From NCBI GenBank assembly GCA_029582265.1, contig CM055816.1, positions 37,345,811-37,409,810 on the forward strand: a stretch of 64,000 nucleotides of DNA, in the 5' to 3' direction. The position numbers and the translations under genes are program-made. Positions 12,376 to 24,600 of this stretch are shown here, one piece after another (the first letter of the stretch is position 1; each line of letters opens with the position of its first letter). The stretch is from Zoroaster sp. YZ-2022. Lineage: Eukaryota; Echinodermata; Asteroidea; Forcipulatida; Zoroasteridae. The notes beneath the pieces are model-generated. The model saw only the letters and a program-made list of their open reading frames with translations, was not told the DNA's origin and ran no database searches.

Positions 12376-12600
12376 ATTGCTGGCCAGACACCCTGCTCAG
12401 TGCAACAACATCCATCAGTTGTCCAAGTGTGAAGCTGCCCTAACCCCCTTCAATAACTGGCTAGATGCCCTGCTCAATGCAACAACATCCATCAGTTGTC
12501 CAAGTGTGAAGCTGCCCTAACCCCCTTCAATAACTGGCTAGACACCCTGTTCAATGCAACAACATCTATCCGTTGTCCAAGTATGAAGCCTGCCGAGTTC
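12376..12600. repeat. 77-bp tandem repeat, about 3 copies
   Basis: CCCTGCTCAGTGCAACAAC recurs at 12391, 12468 and 12545 (77-bp spacing), each followed by ATCCATCAGTTGTCCAAG or a close variant. The third copy has diverged. Confidence 0.9.
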
Positions 12601-12670
12601 AACAAGATCCATCAGCAAGCACAAAAGATCTTTTGTTCTCAGCTTACTTCAATAAGATCTCATTTTTTCC

Positions 12671-12763
12671 TTAACCCTAACTCCCTAAGCATTGTTAGTG
12701 AACAATAAAAATCCTTCAAAATCCTCCAACTGCCTTTGTTGTCTAGGGAGTTAGGGTTAAAGT
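12671..12763. repeat. Small inverted repeat with CCCTAACTCCCTA arms
   Basis: Left arm TTAACCCTAACTCCCTAAG (about 12671-12689) pairs with right arm CTAGGGAGTTAGGGTTAA (about 12743-12761), with an AATAAAAATCC-type centre. The arm sequence is also part of the 44-bp satellite monomer. Confidence 0.7.
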
Positions 12764-12798
12764 GATTATCTTAATGTTTTATGTTATATTTTACACAG

Positions 12799-12900
12799 AC
12801 CCTCAAGAGGGTATATCGTACTTGGAATGGATCCAAGAGAAAGCGTATCAATCCATACATTGAGGTGGCCTACGGAAAGAATTTCTTGACAGAACTCCAT
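12799..12900 (+). CDS. Orphan internal exon, 34 codons
   Basis: A good acceptor (TTTTACACAG, ending 12798) precedes a 102-base open stretch, and a good donor (GTATGT, from 12901) follows. Read in phase 0 it encodes a stretch beginning TLKRVYRTWNGSKRKRINP and ending YGKNFLTELH, with balanced amino-acid use unlike the surrounding repeats. Other phases give less protein-like sequence. The family is not recognised. Its neighbours are foldback repeats and satellites, so it may be a host exon in a repeat-filled intron or a remnant of a mobile-element gene. Confidence 0.5.
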
Positions 12901-13166
12901 GTATGTTCACTTTCCTAACAGCCAGTGTCAAATATCCCAATTAATTTTGTATTAATTATTATTTATTTGATGGGATTGCACTCTGTTTAAATCCTAGTTT
13001 CGTTTAATTCTGTTTGCTCTTTTTACGAGAGAGAGAAAGAAAGTAAAACACAATGTTCAAATAAATTATTTCTAAAATATTTACTGCGGCATGGAAAATG
13101 GGTAATGAATAAGTGCATTTGTGATGTAGCATAATAAATGAATTGCCAGTCAAACTAATATCACCT

Positions 13167-13574
13167 TAACCCTAACTCCTTGGGTATTTTTACTAGAAAG
13201 TATCCTGAATCCACCAAAATCCACCATTTTTGTCACACACAAAATGCTGGTGTCCTGAATCCATCAGAATCCGCCAGTGTAGATATTGGACATATCCTGA
13301 ATCCGCCAAAATCCACCACTAAATTTTTGGCGGATTTTGGCGGATTCAGGATACCATGCTCACATGAAAATTTGTATAGTATGTTGCTGCATAGAATCCA
13401 TCAAAATCTAACACAAGTGTTGGCTGTACATGTACAGTACATGTAACTATAATCCATTGAAATCCTGAATCCATCAAAGTCCGCCATATGCTCAATGTGG
13501 AGATATCCTGAATCCGCCGAAATCCTCCAAAACAGGGGGATGGATTTTGATGGATTCAGGGTGGTTAGGGTTAA
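13167..13574. mobile_element. Foldback/MITE-like element with TTAACCCTAAC ends
   Basis: Begins CTTAACCCTAACTCCTTGGG and ends GGTGGTTAGGGTTAA, so the termini are inverted. Inside are repeated inverted words, CCTGAATCC(A/G)CCAAAATCC against GGATTTTGATGGATTCAGG. One is a tight palindrome at 13293-13353. The terminal and internal words (CCTAACTCC, CCTGAATCC) are those of the 44-bp satellite. Confidence 0.55.
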
Positions 13575-13619
13575 TAGACTGTTAACAAATGTTTCGGTCA
13601 ACTATGTTGTGAAATATGC

Positions 13620-13884
13620 CATTGAAAGGGATAGCCAGGCCGTTTCTTTTTGTATCATTGAAAGGGATAGCCAGGCCGTTTCGTGTTATATCATTGAAAG
13701 GGATAGCCAGGCCGTTTCTTTTTATATCATTGAAAGGGATAGCCAGGCCGTTTCGTGTTATATCATTGAAAGGGATAGCCAGGCCGTTTCTTTTTATATC
13801 ATTGAAAGGGATAGCCAGGCCGTTTCTTTTTATATCATTGAAAGGGATAGCCAGGCCGTTTCGTGTTATATCATTGAAAGGGAT
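13620..13884. repeat. 36-bp tandem repeat, array A (7 units plus a partial)
   Basis: The unit begins ATTGAAAGGGATAGCCAGGC and ends in TTTATATC; spacing is exactly 36 bp. Two unit types occur, one with TTTCTTTTTATATC and one with TTTCGTGTTATATC. Because 36 is a multiple of three and several frames lack stops, long open frames appear on both strands automatically. I do not treat them as genes. Confidence 0.95.
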
Positions 13885-14330
13885 TGCCCCATAAATGTGG
13901 CACGGACACCCCCCCCCCCGCGTATCCTTAGCCACAGGTTGGTCTCATTCCGCTAACGGTAGTAATTCGAAATTCCAGGCGCTGAAATTGACGATATTTG
14001 CGACTATTTTGACAGTCTAGATACGTTCCTTACATGTTTAACTATCTAGGCGCCCAAAAAAATGGTGATTTTACTTACATTTTATATTTCCTGACATATA
14101 GGCCCGAAAAAATTACAAGACGATCGTCATTGTGCAGGTTTCAACGAGGACGGCCATCTTGAATGTATGAAGAGTGTGAACAGGGAAAACAACTTCGCGC
14201 GCAACAATTTCTGACGGCTGTTTTATGTGTGCACATACTTGCTGTATTTTAGCGGCAAAGTATTCCGTTTCAGGGTTGCACGTGTTGTCGGTAGTCAGAG
14301 CATTTTTTGTGCTAAACATGTGATATTTAT
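13885..14330 (-). repeat. Linker repeat, inverted copy
   Basis: This segment (poly-C near 13910, then CGTATCCTTAGCCACAGG through GTGTGCACATACTTGC) is the reverse complement of 19990-20353 and 25270-25638. In the other two places it precedes the 36-bp array and the unrecognised protein exon. It likely represents the upstream region of the same element. Confidence 0.9.
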
Positions 14331-14486
14331 AACTACTTTAAAAATCAAATATATATAATAAAAATAAATAAATAAAACATGTCCAGTTCCTGCATTCAAT
14401 TATTTACTTTTCCTATAATAAGTAAGCATAAATGATTGGATCGAAAGCTAAGGCCACCCTCCGATTTAATTTATATATATAATATA

Positions 14487-14568
<82 letters not shown>

Positions 14569-15303
14569 ACACCTTATTAATTTTATTTTATTTTGTTTGT
14601 GTGTGTGTGGGGGGGGGGGTTCTTTGTTAATGGTGAAAAGAAACAAAGTAACAAAAATCCACAATATAATTCAGCACAAGAAAAATGTTAAAAAATACCG
14701 TTCAGTGACCGGCAGTAATGGACCGATCGAATCAAAATGAAGTGTTTCATGTTTGAGGATATCGGTACTAGATTGCATATTGTTGTTTAACAAAATGATA
14801 ATAGTAATAGTAATAATATTATCAGTATTATTGATAATGATGGATGGCCAAAATGTTAATAATTGGGACCGTTCCCTGTACCCATGGGTTTTATTGAGAA
14901 ATTCACGACCCCAAATAGCATAGACCCAAACCACGCTTGAACCATCTTTGCAATTTGTCTGGTCCGAGTGCTCATGAGTGCAATCTTTAAGTACACATGC
15001 TAGCTTTGGCTTAAATAAACAAACAGGGGTCTACACATCTTAATTTAAGACAGTGAAATAACCAGGGGGAAGACTCTTATTAGAAAATAAACCACCTTTG
15101 TACTGGAAGTTACCGCCTTTATATTCTCACAAAACAGATAAACATGAAAAATTGTAAAAATATTACCTGTACTATATTACATAGATATTACATAGACTAT
15201 ATTCACAGATATTTTGTCAGATAAAACAATCATTCTGGTTTTTTTTGTTTTTTTAATTTTTTTTTATAGATTTACAAAAATGGTGGAACCATTAATATTG
15301 TTA
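14331..15303. other. AT-rich spacer with TA and TG/G microsatellites
   Basis: An (AT)n run lies at about 14470-14565. A GTGTGTGTGTG run leads into a G run near 14598-14620. AAT-type short repeats occur near 14795-14840. No supported gene. Confidence 0.8.
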
Positions 15304-15638
15304 TTAGGTGTTCGAAAGCGCAGCGCGAACACCTATTGTTTTTGTACTGTTTTTTTTTTTTTTACTTCTTAATCTCAGTGGCGACTGTCCGGCAACAAAG
15401 GCATCCTTGCAAAGCATTTACAGCCTTCAAACTTAACACATGAACAGAACATAACAAGCTGACGAAACCGTTTTCTGTGACGTCATGATTACGTCATCAG
15501 GTGTCGAATTACGCTAAAAAGTAAAATATTTAAAACGTTTCATATACGTTGCATGAATAAATTAAACGTTGCATGAATAAATTAAAGATCGTTTTGCGCC
15601 GCAAGGCGGAATACGAGGCGCTAGTTTACACACGCTAA

Positions 15639-15743
15639 CAGCGTCGATCTCGATTGTACATGTAGATCCATTGTAACCAAATATCGTGTACTACACGATA
15701 TTTGGTTACAATGGAGCTGCATGTACAATCGATATCGACGCTG
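15639..15743. repeat. ~105-bp near-perfect palindrome
   Basis: CAGCGTCGAT...CCATTGTAACCAAATATCG on the left mirrors CGATATTTGGTTACAATGG...ATCGACGCTG on the right, with a centre of about three bases near 15691. A few mismatches lie in the outer half of the stem. Confidence 0.95.
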
Positions 15744-16386
15744 TTTCCGTATATGTGTTGCCCGTGGATCGCCAATACGGTCATAAAGAGTAAGTATCTT
15801 TTTGATAGGTTACTTTTTTGATAGGTTACTTTAAGTTACTTTTTGATAGGATTTCCTGTATTTATCTTCTTAAAAAACATTTTTTAAGCTGTCCATTCGT
15901 CGTTGCATTGTGCCTGTTTAACTAACAATAACATGGCTAACGTTAGTTAGGCCTACATGAACATACTTTGGACAGTAAACAACTAACAAAATATGAACAG
16001 ATGTCACCAAAATGTATTTAGAATATAAATAAGGATAGGAAAATTCAGTTAAGGTTATGGTAATTTTTAGTAGAAATTTTATGCCATATATTTTGTAATT
16101 TTTGTTTTCTCCAAAAATCTTCAGTTTGTGCACAAATTAAATAGGTAGCCTAGTGATTGTTTAGTGCACTTTTCCTTAATTTTGTACCCTTCTCAGATAC
16201 AAAACTTACATAGACAATTATTTCTCAGGAAAAATGCACAATATTCATGACACAATACATGTACTTGTAGGTATTGCTCCCTGAGGCCTCTCTCACTAGA
16301 CATCTCTCACTATCACATGGAATTATAAGTATAGTGAGTATATGTGACTCGGCAATTTCCTTAAATACCTTTCTCTTTTGATGTGA

Positions 16387-17175
16387 GTTTCATGCGAGAA
16401 CATTTCTTTAATTTATTACACATTGTCAAGAATAATTGTGCAATTTTGAAAACAAATCAATGCCATTTTAAATTTTAATGGTCCAGCTACTCCAAAATTA
16501 TACACTATTTTCCCCATTCACATAAATTAGAACTTATCTGAATTTTCAAATACTTTATTCTTGGTCCATGTACTCATAACACCTTCCTATTATTTTTTAC
16601 AGCATGTTCACTGTGACATATTATTTTCCTCATTCACATAAATTAGAACTTCTCTGAAATTTCTCTACAATGATAGACCAAAGAATGTAAAAAAAAAAGA
16701 ATTAAAAAAAACACAAATGTGTTGGTTCATCACCAGTGGCAGGACATGCCATCACCAAGAACTTGGGGAAGGGGGCAGACATTTTTCATGCGAGAACATT
16801 TCTTTAATTTATTACACATTGTCAAGAATAATTGTGTGCAATTTTGAAAACAAACCAATGCCATTTTCAATTTTAATGGTCCAGCTACTCCAAAATGATA
16901 CACTATTTTCCCCATCCACATAAATTAGAACTTATCTGAATTTTCAAATACTTTATTCTTGGTCCATGTACTTATAACACCTTCCTATTATTTTGTTTAC
17001 AGCATGTTCACTGTGACATATTATTTTCGTCATTCACATAAATTAGAACTTCTCTGAAATTTCTCTGCAATGATAAACCAAAGAATGTAAAAAAGAATAA
17101 AAAACCAAATGTGTTGGTTCATCACCAGTGGCAGGACATGCCATCACCAAGAACTTGGGGAGGGGCAGACATTTT
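16387..17175. repeat. ~400-bp direct repeat pair in unit 1
   Basis: TTTCATGCGAGAACATTTCT starts both copies (16387 and 16788). Each copy runs through ACACCTTCCTATTATTTT to CCAAGAACTTGGGGA. The same pair is present in unit 2 at 22364 and 22761. Confidence 0.92.
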
Positions 17176-17231
17176 ATTCCAAAATTACCAATTCCAATGA
17201 CATACAGAGAGTACATTTATTATAAATGCAG

Positions 17232-18640
17232 ATTGATTCTGTTTTCTTGTCAACAAAGGATGGGTTCATTTACACTGAAGTAAATTTACTTGTTACATGT
17301 GTCAGACCATGTACACTCATTTCTAGATTGGTTACAAGTAGGTTAAACAGGTCAACAAAGTGGGGGAAGGAAATGTGTAACCACAAAAGTCAAATCATAA
17401 AACCCAACAGACAGTTAAAATAAATATGTATTTCATTGTTTTATTAGCAATTACAAGCACCCATACAACTCTTTGGTTATTTCAATGTCTAACAATTTAT
17501 GTACAAAATGGCATCTGATCTTTAGGTTGTAATTCTGTAGTATGGATGCAGCTACAGACATTTTGCCAATCATGTGTACAACCTTGAAAATGTAAAAATC
17601 AATGTAGAATTTGTTTTCAAATTTTATTAAAAATTTTTTTTGTTATTTGCAGTATAGGTGGAAACAAAGACAGGTTAACAATAAGGAGATTGTTCACAAT
17701 AGGTTCACAATAAGGAGATGCTTGATTACAGTGTGACTATCATTGTCAATTTATCATTATATTTTTGTTATAAACTTAACCTGAAAGTGAAGTATATTAT
17801 AAATAAAGACTAAATTTATTTTTGTACAAGAATTAATACCAAGAGATAAATACCAATGTTGGCTTCATTTAAATCTAAAATTGAAAGTTTTTTCCATAAA
17901 CAAAGTGAAAAGGGCAACCAATTATCAGATTTGATCTGGTGGATATATATTCCGTTTTCTTGTCAACAAAGGATCATGGTTGGGTTCATTTACACTGAAG
18001 TCATTTTACTTGTTACATGTGTAAGACCATGTACACTCATTTCTAGATTGGTTACAAGTAGGTTAAACAGGTCAACAAAGTGGTTGCAATTGATTGTGGG
18101 GAGGAAGTGTGTAACCACAAAGTCAAGTCATGAAATCCAACAGAGAGTTAAAATAAATATGTATTTCATTGCTGTATTAGCAATTTACAAGCACTCATAC
18201 AACTATTTGATTATTTCAATGTCTAACAATTTATGTACAAAATGGCATCTGATCTTTAGGTTGTAATTCTGTAGTATTGATGCAGCTACAGACATTTTGC
18301 CAATCATGTGTAGAACCTTGAAAATGTAAAAATCAATGTAGAATTTGTTTTAAAATTTTATACATTATTTTTAAATTATTTGCAGTACAGGTGTAAACAA
18401 AGACAGTTTATAAGCATGTCACAATAAGGAGATGCTTGATTACAGTGTCACTATCGTGTCAATTGATCATTATATTTTTGTTATAAACTTTACCTGAAAG
18501 TAAATAAAGTATAAATTTTATTTTTATACAAGACTTAATACCAAGAGATAAATACCAATGTTGGCTTTATTTAAATCTAAAATTGAAAAGTTTTTCCATA
18601 AACAAAGTGAAAAGGGCAACCAATTATCAGATTTGATCCA
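17232..18640. repeat. ~0.7 kb direct repeat, only in unit 1
   Basis: GTTTTCTTGTCAACAAAGGA occurs near 17242 and 17951. The two ~700-bp copies continue collinearly to the AAATCTAAAATTGAAA(A)G words near 17871 and 18574. Unit 2 has a single copy, so the gain or loss happened after the large duplication or distinguishes two haplotypes. Confidence 0.92.
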
Positions 18641-19989
18641 GTGGATATAATTACATTTAATTTTTGTTTAAATTGGGAATTATTTACTTTTTGACAAAAA
18701 CTCTTCATGGGGGCAATGGAAGATAGAAAGCACGGATGCAAGCTTTCTTCCAACTTTATCATGTAGTAGTGATAAGCTTGTTTTCTAATGAAAGCCTAAT
18801 TAGCTGAAGGAAAGTAAGGGGAAATATTTATATGGTCTTTCCTGCTTCAGTGTCTTCAGTAACCCCTGACTGCCCCAAACAATTTAACCCACACTTCCTG
18901 CTCTTTGAATTTGCAGCCAAGTTTAATCCAGTTACTATACATGTAGTCCCCTTCTATCCTAAATCAACTTTGTGACTTTATGCCTATAATAACGTTGAAT
19001 AGGTTGATCTGGCTACCTACAACCCTGGCAAACTATTTTCATATGAGTGATTTTTAATGTTGATTTATCATCTAGCATGGTTTTGGAAAAGCATGTGTTG
19101 GGCTAGTGTCAATATTTAAAATAAAAAACATTGTGTTCCAAGTCACACTTGTTAATTTCTAATTTACTGCTTAAATCTCACAACATTTCCAAGTTCAACA
19201 GCCAATATCTCAAGAACTAAATGACCTATTAGAAAACAAAAAACACAATTGAATTCCTTACATTAATAGCTTGTAATTCTTGTGATTCTTGAGTTACCAT
19301 AAATGCTTGCCAATGGTCTAATTAGTGGCACACAAAGTAACGATTTTTATTAATTTTAAAAGGTCATTTCTCATAGCTTCAATTTAATGTATAAGTTGAC
19401 TTATATGTTATTTTTTCATAATCATGAGGAGGTCATATATAACTTTCAAACCACCTAATGTGACCTTTACTTCCTGTCCAAACAGGAAGTTCAAATTCAA
19501 CACATTCTAACGCAAAATTGATGTCTTTTGAATATGAAATTGATATTGTTATTATAAAAGATGCCAAACCCTTGGAAAATATGATATTGACATCATCAAT
19601 GATAATTTGATTGAACCGGAAGTAGACTCGAACACCGTGTGTTTGTTCTAACAAACACTTAAGCTCTAGTTATTAATAGTAATAGTAACGTAACACTATA
19701 ATATTTCATATATTAAAATTATTAGTGAAATTTGTATGTTGTTTAAAATTACTATTTAAAATTAGTATTAAACTATTGTAATTAATAATAGACTATTTAT
19801 TACATTATCATTTTATTTTAATGAACATTCTCTCTTGTTTTATGTACAATGTAAGTACAGTTAAATAACCTGGTACATGTATATGATAGTTAAAAGGGGA
19901 TGAACTTACCATGCAGTACGGTTAATTTGATGAAACTGCTCAATGTTAGTTTCTTGAAAGTTTATATCTGCGACATCACGTGGTCATAT

Positions 19990-20353
19990 CTCTGCGCCGC
20001 TAAAATACAGCAAGTATGTGCACACATAAAACAGCCGTCAGAAATTGTTGCGCTAAGTTGTTTTCCGTTCAACACTATGGCCGACCTAGTTGAAAGGTGC
20101 ACACTGACGATCGTCTTGTAATTTTGAGGGCCTCTATGGCAGGCAATATAAAATGTAAGTAAAATCACCATTTGTGGGGGCGCCTAGATAGTTAAACATG
20201 TAAGGAACGTATCTAGACTGTCAAAATAGTCGCAAATATCGTCAATTTCAGCGCCTGGAATTTCGAATTACTACCGTTAGCGGAATGAGACCAACCTGTG
20301 GCTAAGGATACGCGGGGGGGGGGGGGGGCGTGTCCGTGCCACATTTATGGGGC
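19990..20353 (+). repeat. Linker repeat, copy 2
   Basis: Direct counterpart of 25270-25638 and inverse of 13885-14330. It ends in a G run (about 20313-20326) and GTGCCACATTTATGGGGC before array B. Confidence 0.9.
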
Positions 20354-20707
20354 TATGAAAGGGATAGCCAGGCCGTTTCTTTTTGTATCATTGAAAGGGA
20401 TAGCCAGGCCGTTTCTTTTTATATCATTGAAAGGGATAGCCAGGCCGTTTCTTTTTATATCATTGAAAGGGATAGCCAGGCCGTTTCTTTTTATATCATT
20501 GAAAGGGATAGCCAGGCCGTTTCTTTTTATATCATTGAAAGGGATAGCCAGGCCGTTTCTTTTTATATCATTGAAAGGGATAGCCAGGCCGTTTCTTTTT
20601 ATATCATTGAAAGGGATAGCCAGGCCGTTTCTTTTTATATCATTGAAAGGGATAGCCAGGCCGTTTCTTTTTATATCATTGAAAGGGATAGCCAGGCCGT
20701 TTCTTTT
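20354..20707. repeat. 36-bp tandem repeat, array B (10 units)
   Basis: Same unit as at 13620 but only the TTTCTTTTTATATC type. It stops with TTTCTTTTAACCACCC 73 bases before the ATG of the next exon. Confidence 0.97.
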
Positions 20708-20779
20708 AACCACCCTCAAAACCCCCAATTAAAAGGATATGCCTCCACCTTAAATAGTCTCATTTTTCTGTCACATTAG

Positions 20780-21672
20780 ATGAATATTGGTGGGTGCGGC
20801 CAAGACAAATATCCTGCTGTACAACAAGCGTGCCAACATCAGGAGAAGAAAGTAACAACATCAGCCACACAAGACAAGCAATCCTCTGAGGTGAAAAGCG
20901 TTAACAAGGTTGCAATGAATCGGAGAACATCCTCCATGATGGAGCAAACACCAGAGGCGATTCGTCAGAGACCTCCATCAGAGAGAAGAAAGCATGATCA
21001 GGAGGAACTTGGCAATCAAGCTCCATCTCAGAGTCCAGACAAAGACGCTTCATCAACAATAACCTTGAGAAGAGATAAAGAAAGATGGGACATCTGGGCG
21101 CGGTGTGCTCCACATTAGCACCTAATGATGGTCCAAGCTCAACTTCACAGATTGTCGACAAAGAGCATAGGCAACCGTCACAGCAGGAGCTACATGTAGG
21201 CGCCGAAGGTGCACATCTGAAAAAGAAATGCATTGAAGAAAAAAAACGTTACTCGGTTTTAATAAGTACGTCCGAAATGGACAACGAGCAGAGCAGAGCC
21301 AAAAATATCATAGACGCCCATACAGTGATGGACAGGAGAATGGATGCTGAGCAGGAAGACTCAGAGGAAATCTGTTTAGAGATCCGCAAAACTCAGTCTT
21401 TGAATATCGTTACTAAGCTGCCGATAGAGAAAACTAGTACATGTAACTCCCTTCAACCAGAGAATGGTCGAATGGATACAAATGATCCCACACCCGGCCA
21501 AGTTATGGTGACACACCAGATGAGTCCACTAAGGAGAGGCAAATCGAGAAAGAGAAAAAAAACATACGCTAGGCCAAAGAAGAGAAATACTAGACAAAAA
21601 TCCTCTTGCAAAGATTTTCCTGGTTCAAATCTTGAGGATGCTGAAATGAACAAGATTTTTGCCAGACAGAAA
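20780..21672 (+). pseudogene. Unrecognised basic-tract protein exon, copy 1 (frameshifted)
   Basis: An ATG at 20780 opens MNIGGCGQDKYPAVQQACQ. A one-base deletion in an A run near 21077 (relative to copy 2) shifts the frame to a stop at 21116-21118. Beyond it the second frame continues a hydrophilic, Q/E/K/S-rich protein to the basic tract RRGKSRKRKKTYARPKKRN (about 21535-21590). It then ends in MNKIFARQK at a donor, AAG|GTAAGT (21673). The basic tract looks like a nuclear localisation or nucleic-acid-binding signal. The family is not recognised. It follows the 36-bp array directly, which may form part of its upstream region. Either a recently broken paralogue or a sequencing error. Confidence 0.5.
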
Positions 21673-24600
21673 GTAAGTATCTTTTTGATAGGTTACTTTT
21701 TTGATAGGTTACTTTAAGTTACTTTTTGATAGGATTTCCTGTATTTATCTTCGTGTTTTTATACAAGAAAAAACATTTTTTAAGCTGTCCATTCGTCGTT
21801 GCATTGTGCCTGTTTAACTAACATTAACAATAACATGGCTAACGTTATCGTTTCGGTTTGCGGTAATACCATGTGTTTATCTCAACTAACGTGAAGCTGA
21901 GATACAGGTTCTAACGTTAGTTAGGCCTACATGAACATACTTTGGACAGTAAACAACTAACAAAATATGAACAGATGTCACCAAAATGTATTTAGAATAT
22001 AAATAAGGATAGGAAAATTCAGTTAAGGTTATGGTAATTTTTAGTAGAAATTTTATGCCATATATTTTGTAATTTTTGTTTTCTCCAAAAATCTTCAGTT
22101 TGTGCACAAATTAAATAGGTAGCCTAGTGATTGTTTAGTGCACTTTTCCTTAATTTTGTACCCTTCTCAGATACAAAACTTACATAGACAATTATTTCTC
22201 AGGAAAAATGCACAATATTCATGACACAATACATGTACTTGTAGGTATTGCTCCCTGAGGCCTCTCTCACTAGACATCTCTCACTATCACATGGAATTAT
22301 AAGTATAGTGAGTATATGTGACTCGGCAATTTCCTTAAATACCTTTCTCTTTTGATGTGAGTTTCATGCGAGAACATTTCTTTAATTTATTACACATTGT
22401 CAAGAATAATTGTGCAATTTTGAAAACAAATCAATGCCATTTTAAATTTTAATGGTCCAGCTACTCCAAAATTATACACTATTTTCCCCATTCACATAAA
22501 TTAGAACTTATCTGAATTTTCAAATACTTTATTCTTGGTCCATGTACTCATAACACCTTCCTATTATTTTTTACAGCATGTTCACTGTGACATATTATTT
22601 TCCTCATTCACATAAATTAGAACTTCTCTGAAATTTCTCTACAATGATAGACCAAAGAATGTAAAAAAAAAAAAGAATTAAAAAAAACACAAATGTGTTG
22701 GTTCATCACCAGTGGCAGGACATGCCATCACCAAGAACTTGGGGAAGGGGGCAGACATTTTTCATGCGAGAACATTTCTTTAATTTATTACACATTGTCA
22801 AGAATAATTGTGTGCAATTTTGAAAACAAACCAATGCCATTTTCAATTTTAATGGTCCAGCTACTCCAAAATGATACACTATTTTCCCCATCCACATAAA
22901 TTAGAACTTATCTGAATTTTCAAATACTTTATTCTTGGTCCATGTACTTATAACACCTTCCTATTATTTTGTTTACAGCATGTTCACTGTGACATATTAT
23001 TTTCGTCATTCACATAAATTAGAACTTCTCTGAAATTTCTCTGCAATGATAAACCAAAGAATGTAAAAAAAAAGAATAAAAAAACCCAAATGTGTTGGTT
23101 CATCACCAGTGGCAGGACATGCCATCACCAAGAACTTGGGGGAGGGGGCAGACATTTTATTCCAAAATTACCAATTCCAATGACATACAGAGAGTACATT
23201 TATTATAAATGCAGATTGATTCTGTTTTCTTGTCAACAAAGGATGGGTTCATTTACACTGAAGTAAATTTACTTGTTACATGTGTCAGACCATGTACACT
23301 CATTTCTAGATTGGTTACAAGTAGGTTAAACAGGTCAACAAAGTGGGGGAAGGAAATGTGTAACCACAAAAGTCAAATCATAAAACCCAACAGACAGTTA
23401 AAATAAATATGTATTTCATTGTTTTATTAGCAATTACAAGCACCCATACAACTCTTTGGTTATTTCAATGTCTAACAATTTATGTACAAAATGGCATCTG
23501 ATCTTTAGGTTGTAATTCTGTAGTATGGATGCAGCTACAGACATTTTGCCAATCATGTGTACAACCTTGAAAATGTAAAAATCAATGTAGAATTTGTTTT
23601 CAAATTTTATTAAATTTTTTTTTTGTTATTTGCAGTATAGGTGGAAACAAAGACAGGTTAACAATAAGGAGATTGTTCACAATAGGTTCACAATAAGGAG
23701 ATGCTTGATTACAGTGTGACTATCATTGTCAATTTATCATTATATTTTTGTTATAAACTTAACCTGAAAGTGAAGTATATTATAAATAAAGACTAAATTT
23801 ATTTTTGTACAAGAATTAATACCAAGAGATAAATACCAATGTTGGCTTCATTTAAATCTAAAATTGAAAGTTTTTTCCATAAACAAAGTGAAAAGGGCAA
23901 CCAATTATCAGATTTGATCCAGTGGATATAATTACATTTAATTTTTGTTTAAATTGGGAATTATTTACTTTTTGACAAAAACTCTTCTGCGGGGGGGCAA
24001 TGGAAGATAGAAAGCACGGATGCAAGCTTTCTTCCAACTTTATCATGTAGTAGTGATAAGCTTGTTTTCTAATGAAAGCCTAATTAGCTGAAGGAAAGTA
24101 AAGGGGAAATATTTATATGGTCTTCCCTGCTTCAGTGTCTTCAGTAACCCCTGACTGCCCCAAACAATTTAACCCACACTTCCTGCTCTTTGAATTTGCA
24201 GCCAAGTTTAATCCAGTTACTATACATGTAGTCCCCTTCTATCCTAAATCAACTTTGTGACTTTATGCCTATAATAACGTTGAATAGGTTGATCTGGCTA
24301 CCTACAACCCTGGCAAACTATTTTCATATGAGTGATTTTTAATGTTGATTTATCATCTAGCATGGTTTTGGAAAAGCATGTGTTGGGCTAGTGTCAATAT
24401 TTAAAATAAAAAACATTGTGTTCCAAGTCACACTTGTTAATTTCTAATTTACTGCTTAAATCTCACAACATTTCCAAGTTCAACAGCCAATATCTCAAGA
24501 ACTAAATGACCTATTAGAAAACAAAAAACACAATTGAATTCCTTACATTAATAGCTTGTAATTCTTGTGATTCTTGAGTTACCATAAATGCTTGCCAATG

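Larger units (their letters stand above)
15304..19660. mobile_element. Possible mobile segment bounded by terminal hairpins
   Basis: The left edge has a perfect 9-bp hairpin (AGGTGTTCG, loop, CGAACACCT; 15306-15334). The right edge has another 9-bp hairpin (GTGTTTGTT CT AACAAACAC; 19639-19658). Both sit beside TTATTA-type sequence. The right-hand hairpin is repeated at 24925-24944 in the second unit. No transposase is visible inside. The boundaries are an inference from the hairpins only. Confidence 0.3.
15791..21672. repeat. Tandem duplication unit 1 (~5.9 kb)
   Basis: From GTAAGTATCTTTTTGATAGG at 15793 onward the sequence matches 21673 onward. It ends with a linker, 36-bp array B and the protein exon at 20780-21672. 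It differs from unit 2 by a 0.7 kb internal duplication, by one fewer 36-bp unit and by small indels. The sequence left of 15791 differs from that left of 21673, so the duplication edge lies at a splice-donor-like GTAAGT. Confidence 0.95.

Noticed and set aside
13620..13884. Long open frames of 12-residue repeats in the 36-bp arrays
   Set aside because: Unit length is a multiple of three with no stops in several frames on both strands, so the frames are automatic. Array C tolerates a two-base indel. No start context or conserved single frame.
14470..14565. Tyr/Ile-repeat open frames
   Set aside because: Caused by the TA microsatellite.
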